From assembly GCA_022432975.1 (NCBI GenBank), contig CM039504.1, positions 2,825,459 through 2,889,458 of the forward strand: 64,000 nucleotides of DNA, given 5' to 3'. The position numbers and the translations under genes were made by a program. This DNA comes from Begonia masoniana (taxonomy: Eukaryota > Streptophyta > Magnoliopsida > Cucurbitales > Begoniaceae). The notes beneath the pieces are model-generated. The model did not search any database. It saw nothing but the letters and a program-made list of their open reading frames with translations, and was not told the origin of the DNA. This document shows positions 23,955 through 36,474 of this stretch, piece after piece (position 1 is the first letter of the stretch; each line of letters begins with the position of its first letter).

Positions 23955-26900
23955 ATGAGCATAAGAGGGGGGCTTTCACGTCCCCAAGACAATGGATTTT
24001 GGTTTATGGGTTCTTGGATACCATCCACGCCGGAAAATCTCATCCCACCGAGGTCAAATCCACCCACATACGTTAGATATGAGTACCCATTTGGGGGAGA
24101 AAACTGGCAAAGTTTGGCAGGAACTTCCAATGGGTATTCACAAGCGATACAGAATAAAAATGTGGTGGCTCAACACTCTAATCTGATGGACAACATGGAT
24201 AGGAGTTGGGGTCATTACGGAGATCTATCTGAGACAAACCAAATGGTAAATTACAAAGGGTCTAGCTTTCAGGCTTTGTTACAAAGTGAGGGTCCAGGTT
24301 GGAATGACGAGGTAGAAGAATTTCTTACAGAGGATACAGATTTTGTTCCATCTGCAAATAGAACAATGTTTCCAAGTTTACACTCTCAAGGGAAACGCAA
24401 CTTTGAAGACATTGATAATATCTTGATCAACCAAAAACATCAGTACTATACAAGTCAATCAAGAAATGTTGAGAACTTACCTGTGAAATCGAATGCCTTT
24501 CCTCAGCTTGACGGTAACAGAGAACATACTTTAACCAAAAGAATGTTGCCCCCACCGGAAAATCACAGTTTAGGATCGCTTTCATCCAGTCACAGTTGCA
24601 ACCTGCTACCCCAATGTAAGTACTTTACCTGCTCATTAATGGTCAGCAAAAAAAAAAAAAAAACTGAGAATTTCTAAGCTAGTGTTACATGTAGCAAAGT
24701 TTTACGGCATCCATCCTTTTCTGATAGTTGAATTGGGAAAACCATTCTCTTTCTCTGTATGTTCAGTATGTATGTAGGTGTACTCCTACATGGAAAAGAA
24801 AACTAGATTAGTAATCTAAGTACTTTCTCCTGTCCCAACTTCTAAAATTTAGAATCTATTTGAAATCTTCGTTTACATTGCCAACAAATGGTAAATATAT
24901 CAACAGGAGACTAACCAAGTCAACAGATATGCTAACGCTATTCAGATGTAATGAGCATGCACATTTAACTCAGTCCAAACTAGCGTAATGAATTTTCTAC
25001 TAATGAATTCAAAACAAAACTCATTTTCGCTAGTATTATTTCATTGCTTCATTCATTAACTACAAGGAAAAAAAATACTTTTTTTTCTGCAGATGAATTT
25101 CTCAGCCCTCGTAAACCCAATTATGATCAGAGCTTAGAACAAAGATTACTAGCAAATGCAATGCCAAACAAGGCCAAGTCACTCCATGAGGCGCCAATAG
25201 TATCACCATCAATCATGTCTGGGGACCAGCTTTTGGAACTACTAAATTTTCCTATAGATGAACAGTCAAGTCACGAGAAGAACAAACAGGAAATATTAAT
25301 CACAACAATAGAAGAAGAAACTCAACGACAATGTGATGGACTCCTACAAAATATCGTGGACTCTTCATCTGCTGCCATTTCTACACTATACCCAGAAATG
25401 TGTGAATCTGTGAAGGGAGATGATCAGGGGATCTATCTGAAGGAGACACCATCGCAGAAGACCCCAAAAAGAAGAAAACATAGGCCAAAGGTAATCACAG
25501 AAGGAAAACCAAAACGAACTCCTAAGCCTACAATTACTGACCAATCTACAGAAAAACCATCAGGGAAAAGGAAGTATGTACGCAGGAAGGGCCTTAATGA
25601 ATTAGCAACTCCACCTGTAGATATTAAAGTGACAAAGTATTCTACTACTGAACCAGCAGCAAAATCATGCAGGAGATCGTTGAAATTTGATGCAGGAAAT
25701 AGTGGAAATAACATTCAAAGTAAACAACAGGATCAAGAGACGCAAGGAAGATATAAGTGGGGCTTTGACAATTTAAAATCCCCACCTTCAGAATTTTGCA
25801 CAAGAGGTAATGATGTTTGTGGAACGAGTTCGACTCTGCCAATAGATCAACAAGATAATTTTCGAGTAGAAAGCATGCCATCAAGGCTGCTAAGTCACCG
25901 GGAGATGCTCAAGGACTACAATTCACCATCAGAAAGTAAAACAGTTGAAACTCAATCATTTCTATCAATTGAGCATAATGCAGATAGTTCACATGCCATC
26001 AGAAGAATCTTAGAAAAGAAAAATATAGATCTATACCAGAACAGATACAAACCTGGGAATGCATATATGCCGCAAAATTTCCATTTGAAAGCTGAAAATC
26101 AATTACCTCCATCAACTGGACACAATCTAGATAATGCAGATGTCATCAGAAGAATCTTAGAAAAGAAAAATTCAGATCTATGTCAAAACAGATCCAAACC
26201 CGGGCACAGAGATATGAATCAAAATTTCCATGTGGAAGCTATGTGGAAAATTTTCAATCAAACAAAAGATTGTTATGTTCAAAAGAAGCCTACGGGAATA
26301 ATGTTGCATAATACTCAAATGGTGCCAAAGCTTTTAACCAACCCCTTTGAAACAAGGGGTTGGAAGAGAAACTATTCTTATTCAATTGCAGATACATGCT
26401 CAAGAAACGCACCAAGATCTCAATTGTTGTGTCAAGAGACACGACATGCAGATGAAAATCCAAATGGCCATAATTTATGTGGAAGTTCTTTGAATATTCA
26501 GAAGAAGAAGAAATTGGAGAGTGACATGCGTGCTGATATTGGATATAGTTCACTTAAAATCAAAACACTAAGTGCAAAATCTTTAGCTTTGGATGAATTT
26601 ACGTTAGAAAATAGGCACGGAAAAATTAATGTTCTCACCGGATCAACCAATGGCAGGAACATTAAAGCAATGCATTGGGAGAAAAACTTCCCAAAGCAAC
26701 CTTCTGAATTGTTATTAATTGCAGAAATGATGGGAAAACGGCAGCCTTCTATGTCTAACGTTGAGAATCCTAACTTACTTCCACCATCTTCTCTTAGAAA
26801 ATCACCCGGGGCTGAGCAGGCTAACGTTTGGAAGACGAATATATTGAAAAGGAAACAGTGTACCAAGCCAATTGTATATCAATTAGATTCGTCTGTGTTG

Positions 26901-29900
26901 GAGAAAGATCAAGATGGTGAATTCTACTACAGGTTTGAGCAATCAAAAGGTACTTTCTAATAAAGAAATATTTATCTGATGTAATATTTTCAAAAATTCA
27001 CTGTATGATGCAGGTTCACCAGCAGATGATATCATATGGCAGATGAAGAGTCTTGATCTCAATGAGAGGCCCAATGATCGAGGTGGACAGGCACAAGCAA
27101 TTGTACCATATAATGGTTTTCATGAAATAGTTCCTTATGTGGGATCTAATTTCATTAAAAAACGTATTCCGAGGCCAAAGGTGGACCTCGACCCAGATAC
27201 AGAAAGAGTTTGGAACTTGTTAATGGGCAAAGAAGGAAGTGAAGGCCTTGAGACAGATAAGGAAAAGGAGAAGTGGTGGGAAGAGGAACGAGAAGTTTTT
27301 CGTGGTCGTGCAGATTCATTTATTGCTAGAATGCATCTCGTACTAGGTAAAACTCTATACTTTAGTGTATAAAGCTTCAATCATCCTAAAGTGACATGAC
27401 GTTGGATCTATAAGTTTTTGATCCAATAATAAAGTTTTAAATTAATCATCATCTAAATACTAGATGAATCAATAATTTATTTTAATTTATCTAATCAATC
27501 TAAACTTCCAATGAGATTGAATCGTGCGATAGGGTCAAGATACTTTAATTTCTAGGATTTTCGTCATACATTATTTATTTTTTTGTGCTTTGAATCAGTA
27601 CTATTTTACTCAAACTTGTTCTAAAAGAGTCAAGGCATTTCAAATTGTTTGTTGACACAGACAGTCAAGGAAAACTTTTGAAATTATTTCTATATTTCAA
27701 CTATTAGCACTCTCTCATTCCCCACTAAACTTTTTTGTCTTACATGGTAATTCATTTAAGCTGAGAATCACACTGATGATGATCCAATCTTATGAAACAG
27801 ATAAAGAAATTCTACTTCAAATATTGTTGAAAGTAATGAAATGAATTGTATTAATTGTTTTTTAAAGGTTTCACACAATTGTGAGAATTTACTTCTTACT
27901 TTAATAATAGATAGAAGACTTGAACGTTTACAACTTTGTAGGAGATAGACGCTTCTCTCGATGGAAAGGATCAGTAATCGATTCAGTAGTAGGAGTTTTC
28001 CTTACACAGAATGTTTCAGACCATCTTTCCAGGTAGATATCTTCTATAACTGTCAAATTATTTTTATTTTGTAAGGTCTTTTGACTATGCTTTTGATGTC
28101 TTCCTCTCATTGCAGCTCAGCCTTCATGTCTTTGGCATCACGATATCCTCCAAAAGCAAATATTAATAGTAGAGTAAGTAATGAGGAAGCTACTAATATA
28201 TTGATTCACGAACCAGACATCAGCCCTATAACTTCTGATGATTGCACACTATGGTGTAAACAAGTAATGGATGAACAAAGTTTTTCAAGACCTCAATATT
28301 CAACAAAGCATCAGAGAGATGCTCCTACCTCAGAGGGAGCTAAAAGCTCCATAGAGACACAAAGACAAAATGTAGAGGAAGAGGTCATATCCTCACAAGA
28401 CTCCGACTCCTCAGTCACGCAGTGTCTTGGAATCAGATCCTGCTCAGGCTCCAACTCAGAAGCTGAAGATTGCCCTACAGGCTACACATCAATAAAAAAC
28501 TATGGTCCAGATTCAAAAAACTCCCAAACTGTTAGTAAAACTACCTACTTCTCTGAGTTTCATGGACATGTCATTGGAAACTCGAACTTTGATGAAATCC
28601 CAAGGTATAGGCCAGAAGTTGACAAAATACAAGGCACTCCAAGTTCAGGGTTGGATAAGATTGACAAAATCTATGGGTGGCCAGATTTAAATACTCCAAC
28701 TAATAATGATAGTCAACCAACGCAAGGATCAGATGCTCCTACAGACACACATGTCTTGCCTGTAATTCCTGACACTGGAATCCTGGAAGTAAAGGGGTGG
28801 GAAACATTTGGTGAAGAGAGCCCATACTCTTGGCCTTCTATAAGTTCAGAATTGGCTATGGCAAAAGATTTAACTTGTCTAAGCTTTGGGGAACTAGGTA
28901 AACACATAAGCAGAAATATACAGCAACAGAATGGGCTGCCTGGCTCACAAGAAACTCCATGCATAAGCATCCAATCAATCAGTGAGCACACAGCACAGAC
29001 ATCTTGTGTCAGCACTCAATCAGAATTTCGTATGGGACGTTATAAACTTTCCCCTAATCAACAACTTGAAAGGAGCCATATTTTCCAATCAGAAAGTGCA
29101 TCCTTTATAAAACCCTCTAAAGCTTCTGAAGACAAACCGGTGTGTTCTGGACAAAGTGTCCATGTCCCTGAGCACACGATAAAGATTAATAAAGTAGCGG
29201 AAATAATGCCTACAGAAAATAATCAATCACGCTCTGCAAATGGCTTATTTGGACCAAATTCGAATGAGCAGTCTCATTCTTCTCTGAAAACTTATGAGTC
29301 AAATGCTAAAATTTCAAAAATAAAAGGAAAAGCTGGAAAGGAAAGAAATATTGCAGTTGACTGGGACAACTTAAGAAAGCAGGTTTTGGCTAATGGTGCG
29401 AAAAAAGAGAGAAGCAAAGATACGATGGATTCACTGGACTATGAAGCAGTTAGACTTGCTGATGTTAGTGAGATTGCGGAAACAATTAAAGAACGAGGGA
29501 TGAACAACCTTTTAGCAGAAAGAATTAAGGTATGTACAGACATTAAAATTCTACTACCTATTTGATTTATAATAACACTCACAATGATACTAATATTTTT
29601 GTAATCATCCTTACATTCAAATAAATTGTGCTACAAATTGCAGGAATTCCTAAACAGGGTATTGGAAGAACATGGAAGCATTGATCTAGAGTGGTTAAGA
29701 GATGTTCCACCGGACAAAGCAAAGTAAGACACTTTCAACTATTTCTGTTAAATATAGAATAATCGACAACTACCTCATAGTCAAAAAGCTCCTATGAGTT
29801 GAAAAGGGAGAACTTGCATCTGTAGATATTACCTTTCATTAAAACTATTGTTGCAGGGATTATCTACTGAGCATAAGAGGAATTGGGCTTAAAAGTGTTG

Positions 29901-32900
29901 AGTGTGTGCGACTTCTAACACTTCATCATCTTGCTTTCCCGGTAAACCTTTTATACGAACAACTATCATTTAGTAAGAAAATAAATGGAAGCCTGACAAA
30001 AACATTGAACGGATGACAACATAAAGGTTGATACAAATGTTGGAAGGATAGCAGTTCGGCTGGGATGGGTCCCTCTTCAACCATTACCTGAATCACTTCA
30101 GCTACACCTCCTAGAATTGTAAGAAATAGTTCTATATCAACTAAAGAAAGGATGAGAAACTAATTCATCACAAAATGCCAACACAATTTGCTTAGGTACC
30201 CAGTGCTGGAATCCATACAAAAGTTTCTTTGGCCAAGACTATGCCAACTCGATCAACGAACACTGTAACTTCACACCTCCTAAATAGATTTTTTATAATT
30301 TGTAGTAAATTTATTGGGGGAAAGCTAATTATTTTCCCTTGAACTCCCCAGATATGAGCTACATTACCAGTTGATAACATTCGGAAAGGTAAGCCATCTT
30401 CCATATTCTCATTATTGATAGTAATTAATGGGGAAAAACAAATGGTTTTCAAATATTGTTAATCGCAGGTTTTCTGCACAAAGAGTAAGCCAAACTGCAA
30501 TGCATGTCCAATGAGAGGAGAATGCAGACACTTTGCCAGTGCTTTTGCAAGGTAAGTGAACCATAAGACTTGACATCTAACATTTAACATTAAACAATGT
30601 CAGCATGGTTTTAATGGTAACATATTTTATCATTGAATGAATTCCTTGAAAAAATTCAAATCAACCGTCCATGGCGTAGCCACTATCAATGAGATTCATT
30701 GCTAACCACTCCACAAATTAATAATTGGGGGAGACTTTTTCATATGCAACATCTCAACGTGAAGTAAAATGGAAAATAGAAATGTATTGACCAACAAGCA
30801 ATATTGCCATGTAATTGAAACACCTCTGTTGTATTATTATAGCATAATTGCCCAAGACCTAAGAGTATCGTGAGATACTGAGCTATAAGAGATTTACTAA
30901 GTTTAAAATCATGCTAAGAATAATATCAGCTAAACGAAAGAGTAAATGGTGAGACTAACCCGAACTTTAACAATGTTTGTTCCAGTGCAAGACTTGCTCT
31001 GCCAGGACCAGAAGAACGGGGTATTGTGAGTTCAACTAATCAAATTCCATCTGCAATACCACATGCGGTGGGCATCAATCCCATGCCACTGCTTATAGAG
31101 ACTGGTCCAGAAAGCACAAAGTGTGAACCAATAATTGAAGTACCAGTAACACCTGAACAAGAATGCACAGAAACATGCGGAAGTGATATTGAGGACTCAT
31201 TGTTTGAAGACCCTGATGACATTCCAATCATAAAACTCAACATTGAAGAGCTCAAAATGACTTTGCAAAATTTCATACCAGAAGGTGACATGTCCAAGGC
31301 CTTGGTTGCTTTGAATTCAGCAGCTGCTTCCATCCCAACCCCAAAATTGAAGAATGTGAGCAGGCTGCGGACCGAGCACCAAGTGTGAGTTGAAATTCTT
31401 TAAAATAACACATCCAAGTGTTTTTGTGTAGCAAGTATAGGTACAGCTGGGGTAGCTTGGATGGCCTATCTAGCTAATCTTTCCTACCTATCTTTTTAGT
31501 CGCCGAGTTTACATGGGTCTATCTAGTTTAATTTATCTATCGTAAAAATGTTTTAACCAAAGCTCTTAATATTTTGTTAATTTCACATGTGCTGGCTAGA
31601 TTTTTTGACTCTAAGTGACACATCCAAGGGAAAAATCCAGGCATGCCAAAGATAGAGTTTTCCAAGAAACATAAAACATTTCTTAGCTCACTTAAACTTT
31701 ATATTCTTGTCCGTTGCAGATATGAACTTCCAGATTCACATCCTCTCCTGGTAGGGGTAAGTTATCTTCTAATTACACAAACATAGATTCAGATATGAGC
31801 TAACAAGTTCTGACTATTAGCTGTTTATTGTTGCAGATGGACAAACGAGAACCAGATGATCCAAGCCCATACCTTCTAGCAATATGGAAACCAGGTAAGC
31901 AGAAAAAAAAATTACATGAATGGAAGATAAAACTTGTAGCATTGTCCGTACCTATGCCATAAAACAGAATAATGATTTGTTGAAAGCACTCAATTGCAAT
32001 TTCAATTTCTAGTAGTATATCCGCACAGAGGAATACGATTAAAAAAAAAATTGTTTTTGTGCTGATTCAATGCCAGGCAAAATTTAGGGATTTTGCAAAT
32101 AAATTACTTTTGGTTTTTTTTCCTCCTAGGAGAAACAGCAGATTCATTCGAGCTAGAGGGAAAAAGCTGTGAATCTCGGGATACAGACAGACTATGCAAC
32201 GGAGAGACATGTTTTTCATGCAATAGCATCAAAGAAGCCAATTCACAAACAGTTAGAGGAACAATTTTGGTAAAGCTTAATGTTTTATAATAATTTTTTT
32301 TATAAGAAACAAAACATATCAATAAACGATAATACAAAGAGACGTGATAAAAAGAGATCTTCCTTTACAATACTCCTAGGGACTTAGCAAGAAATAATTT
32401 CTCTTCAATTGGAGAGAATTACATTAAAAGGATGTTTCATAAAAATGTGAAAACCAGAGATATGAAAAAAAAATATCTATGTTTTCTGTATTGCTGATGT
32501 CTGCTCTATAAATCCAGGTACCTTGTAGAACTGCAATGAGAGGGAGCTTTCCTCTTAATGGGACCTACTTTCAAGTCAACGAGGTACTCCTGTTTTTCCA
32601 TTGACTAAACACACGATGGGACCATTGCTCCTTTCTGTTTAAAGGATTGAAACTAGCAAATCCTTCCCGCTGCCAATTTAAAAAATAACTTACCATTATC
32701 ATTAGAAAAACTTTAGGCTTTTTGCTGCCAAAATTTTGCTATTTGAAATTTAGATATAATGAGGTATATTACTTCGCAGGTGTTTGCAGATCATGAATCT
32801 AGTCACAAACCTATAGCCGTTCCAAGAGTATGGATTTGGAATTTGCCAAGAAGAACAGTATATTTTGGAACATCAGTAACCACAATATTCAAGGGTAAGA

Positions 32901-33418
32901 GAAACCTTAAAGTTCACTTTTTGAATGACACTTACCTGTTACCTTTATGATAAAAAGATCTAATGGACAAATATATATAACTATAGGCCTTTCGACAGAA
33001 GGAATTCAATACTGCTTTTGGAGAGGTATGTATAACACCTTCAAATATCCAAAGTTCCAAGTACAGATATTTGTTTTCACCATATAACCAGAACCAAGAA
33101 GTTGTCCTATTCCCAAATAATCAGCTAACAAACTCAACTCGGACTTTGTCCTCTTGGACTGTAAATGATATTATATGGTACTAGAACCATTCCTATAAAG
33201 TAAAGAAACTATACAAACAAACGTTGTATGCTGATGCCCTAAAACCTCATTCACAATATCCAGAAAGGTAATTAAAATCAAACATTTGCACAAATTTTGC
33301 AGGATTTGTTTGTGTCAGGGGCTTTGATCAGAAAACTCGAGCACCTCGACCACTGAGTGCAAGATTGCACTTTCCAGCAAGCAAGCTGACCAAGGCCAAA
33401 AGTGAGAATAAAAAATAG
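23955..33418 (+). CDS. DME: DEMETER/ROS1-family 5-methylcytosine DNA glycosylase
   Basis: Bifunctional glycosylase/AP lyase that excises 5-methylcytosine and starts active DNA demethylation in the nucleus. Nineteen coding exons: 23955-24615, 25093-26949, 27014-27346, 27942-28032, 28116-29529, 29644-29723, 29857-29941, 30027-30118, 30196-30264, 30352-30388, 30469-30551, 30986-31384, 31720-31756, 31837-31894, 32130-32269, 32518-32583, 32780-32894, 32987-33025, 33303-33418 (5772 nt, 1923 residues, in frame throughout). An N-terminal FMGSWIPSTP word is followed by basic stretches (TPKRRKHRPKV, GKRKYVRRKG). Domain A runs from RPKVDLDPDTERVWNLLMGK through GRADSFIARMHLV to FLTQNVSDHLSSSAFMSLA. The helix-hairpin-helix GIGLKSVECVRLL carries catalytic Lys1491, with Asp1509 in FPVDTNVGR. 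A 4Fe-4S cluster has Cys1576, 1583, 1586 and 1592. The C-terminus holds the permuted CXXC unit (ETCFSCNSIKEANSQTVRG) and RRM-like fold. Length and C-terminal wording resemble DEMETER more than the shorter ROS1; orthology needs a tree. Confidence 0.95.
25970..26240 (+). repeat. Internal 49-codon tandem duplication in the glycosylase exon 2
   Basis: Two adjacent segments, starting near 25974 and 26121 and offset by 147 bp, encode the shared wording IRRILEKKN, DL.QNR.KPG and QNFH. The period is a whole number of codons, so the frame is kept. The duplication lies in the poorly conserved linker before domain A. Confidence 0.8.
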
Positions 33419-33989
33419 AGTTGTAGTGCAATTTGTCGCCTACGGATGACAAACCACGGGATGACAAAGAACAAGTCGACTGAGAAGAGTACTGACTAAC
33501 TCATTGTTGTACATTTAATTATTCTTTGGTTAGAATAAGATAAGTTGACCACATGTTGGCACGGCTATAAAAAAAATCAAATGAAAGATTCAGCTCCCTG
33601 TTAAGAGAGATGTAACAATTGAAATTCTTATTAATGCATGCTCGAAAAAGAGCCATTCTTCAAAGTTAGTATCTCTTTTCTTACCCCTTTCTAATCCTCA
33701 AAATAATCAGCATTTACAAATAAAATCTGGTAATTGGATACATAATGAGATCGTAAGAAGACTAATCATGGTAAATTGAAGTAACATGTTATCGCCTATA
33801 GAAACAGCATGGCGTTCTCACCATTGCAAGCACTTAACAATCGTAGTAAAAAAAAAATGAATTACTCTAACCTCCTTTGTCCAACGTACGTGGTTATTTT
33901 GCTCAAGCTACTGACGTAAAACAAGATAGTTGTTTAAATTTTCATGTTATTTTAATTTTATCTTTTATTTAGGCTATATGTATAAGGTC

Positions 33990-34480
33990 CTAAGTTGTTG
34001 TTTGTGTTTTGTTTTGTCTAAGAGTCTAATGGACCTTAATCATAAAGCTTAGTTGTTACTTAATAATTGTCCAAGCATGATATGAGGTTTTAGCCCATTA
34101 AGTTTGTAAGCCCAAGTTGGAGTCTACAAATAGCTCTATTGGTTGTCATTTCTAAACAATTTTTGGAAAACTCCTTGTAGAGAGCTTCTACTTCCTTCTT
34201 GGTGGACTCCATGAAGAACCACAAGGTTACTCGGTGAACCAATCCGAGCAAGCAATATAGCCCTCGTTCATCATTGTGGTACCTATCAAAGATGAGTGTT
34301 GGCTGGTCTTCAAGTGTTGGTGAGTAATTGGATCCATCTTCACTCCGGTGGTCCCTATCCAGCCATGAAGTTGGAGAAATCGTTTCATTGAAATCGAGTT
34401 GGCGTGTTCTTTGAAGAAGAACATTTGAAGTCCTTGGTGCAAGTCATAGCATCAAGGATCCATCTCATTCCATTTTACGC
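33990..34480 (+). repeat. Possible LTR-like sequence
   Basis: The region has a Tata-like 'ctacaaatagc' followed by a leader-like transition and a TGGTACC word after a CATTG, reminiscent of an LTR end plus primer-binding site. No terminal repeats, target duplication or internal proteins could be found, so this is only a suggestion. Confidence 0.25.
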
Positions 34481-35760
34481 CCCTTCATGTCACACTTTTA
34501 CACATCACACTTATTCATGTCATACCCTTTCACTTTGGCCTTCCACCTAGCTTACCTTATCCATTCCTATGGGTCTTCCATATTTTCCTTCATAACTTTC
34601 TAATAGCCCAGTATAAGCCTACCTAGTCCAGTCCAATTCCCAAAGATTACAACCCTTCATGACATTAATCACTCCAATAGTCACACCTCTTGATTCTTGG
34701 ATAGTTTTAATAACTCTTCACTCACGCCATTCATCTTCAAACATATCCTCTCTATCCCTTCTATAAATATGTCTCTCCCCCACTTCTTTGTTTTTATATC
34801 AGCTATTGTGGCCAAATTAACTGTAGACGCTTAAGCATGTTATACCTACTTACAGAACTAATGAATTATAGCACGTGCATCATGCCTAATATGAGCATTC
34901 TACGCGAATATTGAAGTATGTCCGTAGGGAAAGAAAAGTGAGCATTAAACATTTTGAAAGGAGATGCTCTGCTTTTGTTCTGCCTCAAAAAAATTAAAAA
35001 GGGAAAGACAATTCACTGAATTACCTTCTCTAATAACAATTTAGAAAAAAAAATCCTAGAAGTCAATATGAAACAAGGATCAAACCAGAAAATATTCAAA
35101 GATATAACTGCTATATAAGCTCCTATTTAGAGTACAAACCTAAATGTAGTGATCAACAGCTACTAAAAAAGTTTCACGGGAAAGAATAAAAAAAAACAAG
35201 AGAACTTTCGATTAGAAGTTCCTAAATAGACCAGATCAAAATAACACAAACAATTTCTTAGAATTACCATCGATTTGAAGCATCTGCTGAGATTCTAAAT
35301 CAGAAGTGAAGACATTGAGCGAAGCAAGATAAAACGCATGAAATGAACAAAAGAACATGGCGCTTGAAAAAAAAAAAAAACATCTCCATAATTATATTGA
35401 AATGCACTCCTGCAATTAAATTGAAATACATGTAGTGCGTCATTCAGTAAACGAAATGCCAATATAAATTATGATAAAGGCACGGTTAAATTTATTCTAA
35501 GCTCAAAATATTTCATCTAATTTTTTTCATATGTAGGGAATCAAACAAAGAAAAAGAGCAAGTAAAAAGGAGATAACAAAAAAAATACGAGAGGGAACAA
35601 AATAAGAACACGAGAGCCGAACCTTCATTACCGCAAGACGAATTTTCAAAGCCTTCAACTGTATTCGACCTCTACAACGAACGGAGAAAGAGATAGAGAG
35701 AGGCGCGATTAAAGTTGCCGGGAGAAAAAGGTTTGAAGCTGTTAAGGATTGGCGCTCTTT

Positions 35761-35778
35761 TATAAATACGTTTCGCGC
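35761..35778. promoter_or_regulatory. TATA box next to E2F-like site
   Basis: TATAAATA (35761-35768) is followed by TTTCGCGC (35771-35778), which fits the E2F consensus TTTSSCGC. Other GGCGC words lie at 35701-35707 and 35751-35755. On the minus strand the downstream sequence (35.73-35.63 kb) looks like a pyrimidine-rich leader that ends in a donor-like GCG|GTAATG at 35632. On the plus strand the same box could serve the RRM gene, about 700 bp upstream of its ATG. Confidence 0.4.
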
Positions 35779-36474
35779 CTCTCGCTCTCCCTGCTAAACC
35801 AGGGAGTAAGAGTGAACCGGATCTTTTATTTTAATTAATATCTTAAGTAAGACATTATCAATTTAATTAATATTTATGTATCTATTTTAGAAATGAACAT
35901 ATAAGGTAATAATAATAAATTAAATTTTTACAACTTAAGTGACTCTATAGTCCGTACACAACTCTCGCTGAGTTAGCTTCAGATTCAAGTGATAAATTAG
36001 TCTACCATAATTTTCTCCTCTGTTCTGAACCGATATCTCTCTGCTCTCTTCTGCTTCCGCCGCCTTAATATTGCCCCAGCAACTGTTGCCTGTCTTGCTC
36101 GTCTCTTTCAGACTCCCTGGCAGAGTGGCAGCGCCTCTGCTTGCCTCCACCTCGCTCTGTCTCTCTCATAGCTCGTCGCTTATCTTCATTGGCCATGCAT
36201 ATTTCATTGTAATTAATAACGTTTGCTGTCTTTTTGTTTTATGATAGAGGAAATTATTTGTTCAGTCACTGGGAAAGCTTGGTCATTGGAAGAATAATAA
36301 TAGCCTAGGGCTGCGAAAAATTATTTAATTGATACACTTGAGCTAATTTTTTTCTACAATTTTTTCATGTATGTTTCTGGGTGTTTTGTTTACAAATTAT
36401 ATTGGCTAAGTTTGTGGATCTTCCCTTCACCTTGATAATTTTTCTTCTTTTTTTTTCTTGGCTTTGTTAGTGGA

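Larger units (their letters stand above)
33419..36474. other. Intergenic region between the glycosylase and RRM genes
   Basis: Includes the glycosylase 3' end, an LTR-like stretch (about 33990-34480), AT-rich spacer, a promoter-like segment at 35.75 kb, and from about 35.8 kb the promoter and leader of the RRM gene, whose leader ends with a splice acceptor (ttgttag) at about 36470. No complete protein gene found. Confidence 0.45.
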
